Assembly: GCA_052034135.1 (NCBI GenBank)
Contig: JBPOJC010000105.1
Coordinates: forward strand, 1 to 5,743
Direction of reading: 5' to 3'
Length of the DNA: 5,743 bases
Origin: JAGPKI01 sp052034135
Lineage (GTDB): Bacteria; Caldisericota; Caldisericia; UBA6126; JAGPKI01
Below the pieces are notes generated by a model. The model did not search any database and was not told where the DNA came from. It was given only the letters and a program-made list of their open reading frames with translations. Shown here piece by piece: positions 1-5,364 of the stretch. Numbering within the stretch: the stretch's first letter is position 1; the number at the start of each line of letters is the position of its first letter. A program made the translations under genes and the position numbers.

Positions 1-351
1 TGTTTCTATACCGGTATCTGTTATATAGGTATGGCTTAAACGTTGATCGCGACTGTCATACTTACGTACAATGAGCCCTGCTTTCTCTAATTTTTGTAGC
101 ATAAGGGTTACAGTAGGGGGAGCCACATGAATTTTTTCAGCAAGATCCCGTTGGCTTATTCCTGCATTTTGATTAATAAACCATAAGCACACAGCCTGTC
201 CTGGGTATATGCCCTTCTCAGAAGTTAATTTAAAAAATAACTGATTGTGAAAACGAATAAATTTAAAAAATGACCAAAATACATCAAGGGAAATACCATC
301 TATCCCTTTTAGATCAAAAAAAATATCATCTTCTAATTCATTGTTAAGCAA
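1..351 (-). CDS. MarR-family winged-helix transcriptional regulator (3' end cut by window edge)
   Basis: The reverse strand gives an open frame of 117 codons running off the left edge; the C-terminal dimerisation helices are missing. It is probably a cytoplasmic dimeric DNA-binding repressor. Residues about 20-60 are the N-terminal helices. Residues about 64-92 are the helix-turn-helix (GISQRDLAEKI, then recognition helix APPTVTLMLQKLEKAGLI). The beta-wing follows at about 94-115, with the family hallmark YDSRDQRLSHTYITDTG (D-x-R-D-x-R, then T-x-x-G). I chose the TTG start at 351-349 because GGGAGA lies 7 nt upstream, no ATG or GTG is available between it and the in-frame stop, and it gives a normal MarR N-terminus. 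It is transcribed divergently from the Pel-like operon, and SlyA-type palindromes lie over its promoter and leader, so autoregulation is likely. The ligand is unknown. The family call is firm; control of the neighbouring operon is inferred. Confidence 0.93.
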   Translation of the reverse strand, partial: MLNNELEDDIFFDLKGIDGISLDVFWSFFKFIRFHNQLFFKLTSEKGIYPGQAVCLWFINQNAGISQRDLAEKIHVAPPTVTLMLQKLEKAGLIVRKYDSRDQRLSHTYITDTGIET

Positions 352-357
352 AAATAA

Positions 358-363
358 TCTCCC
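358..363 (-). promoter_or_regulatory. Ribosome binding site deciding the TTG start of the MarR gene
   Basis: On the minus strand, GGGAGA ends 6 nt (its GGGAG core 7 nt) before the TTG at 351-349. This spacing is ideal and supports the non-ATG start. Confidence 0.75.
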
Positions 364-381
364 AATATAAACAAAATATAA

Positions 382-393
382 TTATCAAGATAA
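382..393. promoter_or_regulatory. Probable MarR operator O2, in the MarR gene leader
   Basis: TTATCAAGATAA has perfect 5-bp arms (TTATC / GATAA) around AA. It differs from O1 (448-459) by one base, with centres 66 bp apart. It lies about 30 bp downstream of the predicted minus-strand transcription start, where it could act as a roadblock or support looping with O1. Confidence 0.6.
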
Positions 394-396
394 TAG

Positions 397-408
397 TTAC
401 CATGGTAA
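397..408. promoter_or_regulatory. Perfect 12-bp palindrome, possible third operator (O3)
   Basis: TTACCATGGTAA is identical to its reverse complement. It fits the same TTANC-NN-GNTAA pattern as the operator at 382-393 and sits only 3 bp from it, so the two form a tandem block at 382-408. It lies just downstream of the predicted minus-strand transcription start. It may be a second binding site for the same repressor or a site for another regulator. Confidence 0.45.
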
Positions 409-425
409 TTAATAATTGAGAAATC

Positions 426-454
426 ATTTTACTGTTAAATTCCATTATTGTCAA
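426..454 (-). promoter_or_regulatory. Sigma-70-type promoter of the MarR gene
   Basis: Reading the minus strand, a perfect -35 TTGACA (454-449) is followed after exactly 17 bp by TAAAAT (431-426), one base off the -10 consensus. Transcription would start near 419, giving a leader of about 68 nt before the TTG start. The -35 box lies inside a SlyA/MarR-type palindrome at 448-459, so a bound repressor would block RNA polymerase. Confidence 0.75.
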
Positions 455-459
455 GATAA
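448..459. promoter_or_regulatory. Probable MarR operator O1, overlapping the -35 box
   Basis: TTGTCAAGATAA is a near-perfect dyad (TTGTC / GATAA around AA, one mismatch). It matches the architecture of the known SlyA consensus TTAGCAAGCTAA. It contains the -35 hexamer of the divergent MarR promoter, the classic position for autorepression. Binding by this particular protein is inferred. Confidence 0.6.
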
Positions 460-473
460 AAAATAATAACTTG

Positions 474-485
474 TAACCTTGGCAA
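474..485. promoter_or_regulatory. Weak dyad, possible fourth operator-like site
   Basis: TAACCTTGGCAA matches the palindrome at 397-408 at 9 of 12 positions and keeps the CC-NN-GG core. It lies upstream of the MarR -35 box and on the side facing the Pel-like operon, so it is the site best placed to affect plus-strand transcription. The arms are imperfect, so this is only suggestive. Confidence 0.25.
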
Positions 486-550
486 AAAATATGGACTTTA
501 CCTGAAAAATAGTATAATAGTTTAAAAATATGAATATTTTTTTCGCCAAG
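478..550. repeat. Long imperfect inverted repeat in the divergent region
   Basis: The left arm at 478-492 (CTTGGCAAAAAATAT) pairs with the right arm at 534-550 (ATATTTTTTTCGCCAAG) over 15 base pairs, allowing two single-base bulges. The gap is 41 bp and contains a TATAAT at 513-518. The outer six pairs are G/C-containing, while the rest is A/T and less significant in so AT-rich a region. It could be a dyad binding region, a leader hairpin or chance. Confidence 0.4.
492..518 (+). promoter_or_regulatory. Weak plus-strand promoter candidate, distal
   Basis: A perfect TATAAT lies at 513-518. The only -35-like hexamer is TGGACT (492-497), a 4/6 match at a short 15-bp spacing. If used, it would give the operon an untranslated leader of roughly 260 nt before the preferred pelF start. 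In such AT-rich DNA a TATAAT can arise by chance. Confidence 0.25.
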
Positions 551-644
551 TTTTGGAAAATTTTAAAGTTTGCTTTACTCTTAAATAAATAATGAAAATA
601 TTATTCGTCATTGCCAATTAAAAAATTAGAAATTTTAGCTTCTT

Positions 645-674
645 TTAACTATTTTTGAATTTATTTATTATAAT
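645..674 (+). promoter_or_regulatory. Weak plus-strand promoter candidate, proximal to pelF
   Basis: TTAACT (645-650, 4/6 match) is separated by 18 bp from a perfect TATAAT (669-674). The spacing is better than for the candidate at 492-518. Transcription would start near 681, about 107 nt before the preferred pelF start. Local A+T content is extreme, so chance occurrence is a real possibility. Confidence 0.3.
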
Positions 675-787
675 TTTTGTTTTTTGTAAATGGGCAATGT
701 AAATTCTGATATAAATCTGTGAGCAAATTTGAAATGAGTTATGACAAGAAAAATTTAGATGAAAATGAAATGCTTCAAAAGGGAAGG

Positions 788-2362
788 ATGTCTGTATTAT
801 TTTGTACTGAAGGCACTTATCCGTTTTTCCCTGGTGGCGTTAGTAGCTGGTGCCAAACATTAATTGAAGGCATGGAAGATATAGATTTTCATATAATTTC
901 CGTAATTGGAAATCAAAATGTTGAACTCTTATACAATTTACCGCCAAATGTTAAAAGTTTATATGCTTTACCACTTTGGAACATTGAAGAGCCATTTGGT
1001 TATACAAATGGTTACACAATACAACATGCAAAATTAAAGAAAAAAGAGACTACTGAATTAATAATTGAAGATAAGTTTATCCCTCTCTTTATACACTTTC
1101 TGGATGGCATAGAAAACAAAAATATAAATCTTTATGATTATGCACTTATATTTAGTGAAATGAATTCATACTTTGAAAGGTATGATTACTCCAAAACAAT
1201 GCTTTCAAAGCCTGTTTGGGAAACTTTTAAGAAGACAATATATGAGAAATATGTTAAATACAATACAATTTACTCAAACGACGAAATACCAACCCTGTAT
1301 GACTTGACTACATGTATGAAATGGTTATTTCACCTTTTGATGGTTCTTAATATTCCTATTCCGAGGACTGATCTCGTACATTCTTCTGTTGCAGCATTTA
1401 CTTCCCTTCCAGGCATAATTTCAAAAGTAAGATATAAAATACCATTCCTTTTAACTGAACATGGAGTTTATTTAAGAGAAAGATATTACGCAATATCAGT
1501 AAGTGATATTCCCTATTTCTCAAAAAGATTTCTTATAAACTTAACATCTCTTATTGCTCGTTTGTCATACGAAATGGCTGATCAGATTTCGCCTGTTTGT
1601 AAATTTAATGTTAAATGGGAAAATTTTTTTGGTGCGGATGAAAACAAAATAAAAGTAATCTATAATGGCATAGACCCCGATGTTTTTGTTCCCATGAAAA
1701 AGCCTCACCAGTTTAAAGAAATACCTGTAGTTACTGTTGTTGGAAAAGTTGTACCATTCAAAGATATAGAATCAGCTATTAAAGCTGCAAAAATTGTAAA
1801 AGATAGATTCCCTAATGTATTATTTTTAGAATATGGTTCTTTAGATGAAGATATAGAATACTACAATAAGTGTAAAAAACTTGTAAAAGATTTAAATCTC
1901 AGCGAAACCTTTATCTTTAAAGGACATAAAATAAGTAATCCTTATGAAATATATAATCGAGGAGATTTAACACTTTTAACAAGCATATCAGAAGGTCATC
2001 CATATTCGGTTATCGAGTCATTATCATGCGAGAGACCAGTTGTGGCTACAGATGTTGGTGGAATTCCAGAAGTCTTGGAGGGCTGTGGTTTAATAGTTCA
2101 ACCTAAGGATTACGAAGCTATAGCTCAGGCTATTATAGAACTTTTGAATAACAATAGCTTAAGAGAGGAATTAGGTAAAAAAGGGAGAATAAAAGTTAAA
2201 AAAGAATTCGACATAGAAAAAAATTTAAGCCTATATAAACTTTCATATCGAAGTCTTGTCGATTCGTCGTTTGCGGCAAGTAAATCACAGTTTATAACTG
2301 AGAACATAATATTAAAAAACCTTATAAAAGATTATAAAGAAAGATTTAATGAACAAAGATAA
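788..2362 (+). CDS. pelF: PelF-type GT4 glycosyltransferase (Pel-like exopolysaccharide polymerase)
   Basis: This is a predicted soluble GT-B glycosyltransferase of family GT4. It would transfer sugar from a nucleotide-sugar donor to a growing Pel-like chain in the cytoplasm and feed PelG. Residues are numbered from the ATG at 788 (524 aa; PelF is usually about 500). The N-terminal PelF/DUF3492-type domain starts at once with TEGTYPFFPGGVSSW (7-21, the glycine-rich acceptor-side loop) and includes LTEHGVYLRER (222-232). The C-terminal domain has NGIDPDVF (293-300), VVGKVVPFKDI (317-327) and the retaining-GT4 EX7E motif, E402 and E410, in SEGHPYSVIESL; VATDVGGIPEVLEG follows. No key motif is missing. 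The frame is open back to a GTG at 719, but those 23 extra residues are polar and atypical and lack a ribosome binding site. The ATG at 788 follows AAGGGAAGG (spacing somewhat short) and opens directly into the first beta-strand. The last 14 bp overlap the transporter gene, implying coupled translation. The donor sugar cannot be read from the sequence. Confidence 0.92.
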   Translation: MSVLFCTEGTYPFFPGGVSSWCQTLIEGMEDIDFHIISVIGNQNVELLYNLPPNVKSLYALPLWNIEEPFGYTNGYTIQHAKLKKKETTELIIEDKFIPLFIHFLDGIENKNINLYDYALIFSEMNSYFERYDYSKTMLSKPVWETFKKTIYEKYVKYNTIYSNDEIPTLYDLTTCMKWLFHLLMVLNIPIPRTDLVHSSVAAFTSLPGIISKVRYKIPFLLTEHGVYLRERYYAISVSDIPYFSKRFLINLTSLIARLSYEMADQISPVCKFNVKWENFFGADENKIKVIYNGIDPDVFVPMKKPHQFKEIPVVTVVGKVVPFKDIESAIKAAKIVKDRFPNVLFLEYGSLDEDIEYYNKCKKLVKDLNLSETFIFKGHKISNPYEIYNRGDLTLLTSISEGHPYSVIESLSCERPVVATDVGGIPEVLEGCGLIVQPKDYEAIAQAIIELLNNNSLREELGKKGRIKVKKEFDIEKNLSLYKLSYRSLVDSSFAASKSQFITENIILKNLIKDYKERFNEQR

Positions 2363-3935
2363 TTATCTATTTTATCCGATGTCGGACCTTACTAAAGAAG
2401 TCATTTATAAAATTGGAAACCCTGTTGACTATAATTCAGTATTAATAACCTTAGAAATGCTTGGTATTACAGATTTTCTCGCTCAAGATAAATATGGTAA
2501 AAATAATTTAAGAGAACTCGCAGATGAAATATACAGAAGGTGCAAAGTATTAGTTCTAAGAAAAGAAAAAACAGTTTATAGAGAAAAATATCCAGTTTTA
2601 ATGAGCTTAAAGAGATTTTTTTCTTCCTTTTTAAAAGGAACAGAAATAGCAATTCCTATGATCATCCAGATGGTCAGTATTGGTCTAATTGGAGTATCTC
2701 TGTGGGCATATTTAGGATTTACTTCTGAATTAGCCACATATATAGCCATTGGAACATTTTTAAGTTATGTTGTAACAGGTGGCTTTATGCAATCTATAGG
2801 AAGAAAGGGTTTACAATATCTTGCTTGGGATAATCCTCCCCTCGCGAAAAAAGGAGTCTATAAAATCTATAAAGATGGAACAAGTGCGGTTCTTATAATA
2901 GGATTTCTCTTTGCTTTAACCGTATGGCTCATAAGTTCATTTAGTCTTAACAGATTTATTTTAATATCCTTAAGTTATTATTTTATGCTCTCTTTTCTAT
3001 GGCTGAACCTCTCTGTTTTATATGTTACAAAGAAAATTTTGGGAACTATAATTTCTACATCTATACCTATTTTTATAATTTTAATTCTGTTGGCAAATGG
3101 TATAAACATAATTACTGCCCAGATTACGGGTCTTTTTATTTCAAACATAATATCTTTCTTTTGGGGTTATTCTTTATTCTATAGACTTCCCCCAGCGAAA
3201 GAAAAACTACTTAAAAACGTAAAACTTCCTCCAATAAACTGGTTTAGAGAAAGTGTAAAAAAGTATTTTCTTTTTGGATTATTTTACTTTACCTTTCTTA
3301 TGACTGACAGAATTGTAAATTGGACATCATCATTTAGAAGAAATGGTATGCTTTTTAACAGTTCTTATGAAATAGGGCTTGATTTCGCTCTTATATTTTT
3401 CCCAATTTTTCTTATTTTAGCAGAATACGCAATGAGAGAAATTTTTGGAAGAATTATATACGCTCAAAAGAATCTTAAATCAACAGAAGTTGAGAAATAT
3501 AATATAAGATTTTTTGTCTATTATGCTATAATATTTTGCTTTATACCCGCAATTTCTTCATTAACCTATGCAATTCTAAAACCTCTTTTTTACGTTTTAT
3601 ATAATTCCTATGGGCTTGAGATAATGAGACCGTTATTCAATGACGTAACGACAAAATTTGTATTTAATGCTTCTTACTTTGCTTATATTTTTACTGGTAT
3701 TGGATTATTTAATTCTCTTCTTCTTATTTCTCATTCAAGACCAGAGATGCCACTAAAATCCATACTTGCTGCATTGTTTACAAATATTGTTTCTGGTATA
3801 TTACTATCAAGGCTTATAAGCCCAGAATATAGTGTATTTGGTCTTCTTTTGGGAGGAATAGTTTTCTTTGTAATTACAACAATTGCTTCGGCAAACTTAA
3901 TGATGGATTTTGATTATGCAACCTTCTATAAATGA
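2349..3935 (+). CDS. pelG: PelG-like 12-TM exopolysaccharide transporter with N-terminal extension
   Basis: This is a predicted inner-membrane protein of 528 aa, resembling the PelG branch of the MOP (flippase-like) superfamily. It would work with PelF to carry the polymer across the membrane. About twelve hydrophobic segments can be seen, at roughly 98-120, 124-146, 178-197, 201-226, 233-252, 255-277, 305-320, 341-362, 387-410, 437-460, 467-488 and 495-517. This count and spacing suit MOP transporters. MTDRIVNWTSSF (318-329) recalls the D-[KR]-x-x-x-W segment I associate with PelG. PelG is usually about 450-470 aa and starts close to its first membrane helix. Here about 95 soluble, charged, mostly helical residues come first, with two short helical stretches at 28-46 and 52-70. 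The ATG lies inside the end of pelF (14-bp overlap) with only a weak AAAGAAAG upstream, so translational coupling is likely. The transporter role is well supported by topology and context; identity as a true PelG orthologue is less certain because of sequence divergence. Confidence 0.8.
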   Translation: MNKDNYLFYPMSDLTKEVIYKIGNPVDYNSVLITLEMLGITDFLAQDKYGKNNLRELADEIYRRCKVLVLRKEKTVYREKYPVLMSLKRFFSSFLKGTEIAIPMIIQMVSIGLIGVSLWAYLGFTSELATYIAIGTFLSYVVTGGFMQSIGRKGLQYLAWDNPPLAKKGVYKIYKDGTSAVLIIGFLFALTVWLISSFSLNRFILISLSYYFMLSFLWLNLSVLYVTKKILGTIISTSIPIFIILILLANGINIITAQITGLFISNIISFFWGYSLFYRLPPAKEKLLKNVKLPPINWFRESVKKYFLFGLFYFTFLMTDRIVNWTSSFRRNGMLFNSSYEIGLDFALIFFPIFLILAEYAMREIFGRIIYAQKNLKSTEVEKYNIRFFVYYAIIFCFIPAISSLTYAILKPLFYVLYNSYGLEIMRPLFNDVTTKFVFNASYFAYIFTGIGLFNSLLLISHSRPEMPLKSILAALFTNIVSGILLSRLISPEYSVFGLLLGGIVFFVITTIASANLMMDFDYATFYK

Positions 3936-5352
3936 GCAGATAGTCCTTTCTGCTGTAGAAGCTTCGGATCCATTTTCTCTCCCAAATGAAATAGCAAAAA
4001 TCATCGCAAAGAACATCCCGCTTAATTGTGCAGCAATATACTCAGGAACTCATGCATCACAAAAACTCATTGGACTTTATATAGACCATTCTTCGCTTAA
4101 AATTTCAACTGATTTAAAAAACAATCCTCTAAGACCGATGTATGATAGTGGAACTGTTAAAACAATTGATATTCCTCAATTTTTAACTTCTTTAGATTTA
4201 AAAAAGAGAGAGATTAAGATAGGTGGCTTTACGTTCTTTTTTATTTCTCAATCCATTAAGGATAACGTTATAACGATTATTTATAATGCAGAAAGAAAAA
4301 ATTTAAAACGAGCAGAAAGAGAGCTCAAAAAAGTTTTCCCCTATCTTAATTTAACTATATTTCCCATTCTTAAACTTAGAGAACAGTTTGATGATTCAAA
4401 TTCTTTAATAAATACCTTGATTAATAATTTTTTAAAAGAAATGACCACAATAGAAGGATATCTAAAATTCTATTTAAAGCTTGCAATTAACTTTTTAGGT
4501 GCGGAATGTGGTTTATTAAAAGGTTCTGCTTTTGGTAATGATTTTCAAGTTTTTATTGGAAATGATATTGATAACAAAATTTCTAAAAGAGAGTTCTATC
4601 TAAAAGATACCGATGATAAAATTTTTTTCACTCTTATAATTGCCTCTGATAAATCTATTTTAAATACTCCTCAATCTCGTTTTTTAATGGAGATAGCTAT
4701 GTCTTATTTGAGAGAGATAATTTATAACTATTATACTAAAGCACCTGATGTAAATATTAAGTTAAGCAATTTCTTTCTCCTCTCAAAAATTTACGAAGCA
4801 TTAGAAGAAGGTAAAATTGGGGGTTTGGATAGAGTCATTGACACAGCATTATTTATAGGAGGAAAGGCTGATTTAGGTGATTCTGAATTAAGTTTTATTT
4901 ATCAGCTAACATCTTTAAAAGATATTGGAAAAATCATAATTAGACACTTCTCAAAAATACAAAGCAAAGCTTTCGAAGAAGAATTTAATGAATCTATAAC
5001 TGAAGAACTATTGAATCATTTTTTTATGAAGAGAGATAACGAAGATCTATATCATGAAATCGTTAATGCTGCTGTAAAGTTTGTCAATTTAACGAAAAAA
5101 AACGAAGAAGATTTAAATATTAATATAGAAAAACTGAATATAGATGATTCATTAAAATCAATTCTTAAGAAAAGACTTAAAGAATTCGAATCAGAGAAAT
5201 GTTTTAATATAAAGCATTGTCCAGAAATTTTACGGGAGAATTGTCCATCTTCTATTTCTAATAAAAACTGTTTCGAAACCGAGAATATTTCTTGCTATCA
5301 TAATAATTCTGGAAAATGTAAAAGTTGCCTTGTTTTTAAAATCAGAAATTAG
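3916..5352 (+). CDS. Putative signalling protein: GAF-like domains, degenerate HD-GYP-like region, C-terminal Cys cluster
   Basis: This is a soluble protein of 478 aa with no signal peptide or membrane segment. I do not recognise a named family; the domain calls come from visible pattern. Residues about 8-153 and 163-275 look like two GAF-type alpha/beta sensor folds joined by a helix. Residues about 290-395 resemble an HD-GYP domain: LDRVIDTALFIGGKADLGDSE aligns with the usual HSxRVA helix but lacks its His, and LKDIGKI replaces LHDIGKI. The HHExxDGxGYP loop is absent, so c-di-GMP hydrolysis is very unlikely. The C-terminus has seven Cys (429, 435, 443, 452, 460, 468, 471) in a C-x5-C-x7-C-x8-C-x7-C-x7-C-x2-C array, like the 'two-CW' tail of some bacterial sensor proteins, with F in place of W. 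I prefer the ATG at 3916 (GGA 8 nt upstream) over a TTG at 3910. The gene overlaps the transporter gene by 20 bp. In canonical pel operons a GAF plus degenerate GGDEF protein, PelD, is the c-di-GMP receptor; this protein may play an analogous part, but that is inference. Confidence 0.75.
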   Translation: MQPSINEQIVLSAVEASDPFSLPNEIAKIIAKNIPLNCAAIYSGTHASQKLIGLYIDHSSLKISTDLKNNPLRPMYDSGTVKTIDIPQFLTSLDLKKREIKIGGFTFFFISQSIKDNVITIIYNAERKNLKRAERELKKVFPYLNLTIFPILKLREQFDDSNSLINTLINNFLKEMTTIEGYLKFYLKLAINFLGAECGLLKGSAFGNDFQVFIGNDIDNKISKREFYLKDTDDKIFFTLIIASDKSILNTPQSRFLMEIAMSYLREIIYNYYTKAPDVNIKLSNFFLLSKIYEALEEGKIGGLDRVIDTALFIGGKADLGDSELSFIYQLTSLKDIGKIIIRHFSKIQSKAFEEEFNESITEELLNHFFMKRDNEDLYHEIVNAAVKFVNLTKKNEEDLNINIEKLNIDDSLKSILKKRLKEFESEKCFNIKHCPEILRENCPSSISNKNCFETENISCYHNNSGKCKSCLVFKIRN

Positions 5353-5357
5353 GGGAG
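5352..5357 (+). promoter_or_regulatory. Strong ribosome binding site of the fourth operon gene
   Basis: GGGGAG starts on the last base of the previous stop codon and lies 7 nt before the ATG at 5365. It is the strongest Shine-Dalgarno on the plus strand. The upstream genes rely on overlapping starts, so this secreted product may be translated independently and at a higher rate. Confidence 0.7.
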
Positions 5358-5364
5358 ATAAAAA

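Larger units (their letters stand above)
352..787. other. Divergent intergenic control region
   Basis: This stretch has no convincing gene on either strand. Its left part (about 358-490) carries the MarR ribosome binding site, promoter and operator-like dyads. Its right part (about 490-787) is very A/T-rich and contains weak plus-strand promoter candidates, the right arm of the inverted repeat and a few tiny open frames without ribosome binding sites. Positions 719-787 are open in the pelF frame but probably precede the true start. I see no recognisable riboswitch, tRNA or terminator. The operon leader is unusually long for so compact a locus. Confidence 0.6.

Noticed and set aside
530..592. 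Twenty-residue plus-strand frame MNIFFAKFWKILKFALLLNK, hydrophobic and cationic
   Set aside because: It has no ribosome binding site and overlaps the inverted repeat. A frame of this length is expected by chance in AT-rich DNA, and Phe/Lys/Leu/Ile richness follows from base composition.
592..621. Nine-residue frame reading MKILFVIAN, like the start of a glycosyltransferase
   Set aside because: It stops after nine codons, no homologous continuation appears in any frame, and there is no Shine-Dalgarno. It is most likely coincidence rather than a gene remnant.
609..699. Seven-base inverted repeat CATTGCC (609-615) / GGCAATG (693-699)
   Set aside because: The arms are short and 77 bp apart, without flanking extension; this is within chance expectation.
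525..787. Possible c-di-GMP or other riboswitch in the operon leader
   Set aside because: I looked for GEMM-type conserved G/C elements and for a paired, G/C-containing scaffold. The region is almost pure A/T with only short weak hairpins (for example 622-636), so no riboswitch can be supported.
2125..2307. Minus-strand open frame of 60 codons inside pelF
   Set aside because: It is antisense to the conserved C-terminal GT4 coding sequence, with Ser/Leu/Phe-rich composition typical of a shadow frame.
2467..2652. Minus-strand open frame of 61 codons inside the transporter gene
   Set aside because: It is antisense to the transporter's N-terminal region and is low-complexity Leu/Phe/Lys from A-rich coding sequence, with no gene-like features.
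2999..3184. Plus-strand open frame of 61 codons inside the transporter gene
   Set aside because: It is an out-of-frame reading of T-rich membrane-segment codons (Tyr/Phe/Asn-rich) and has no ribosome binding site.
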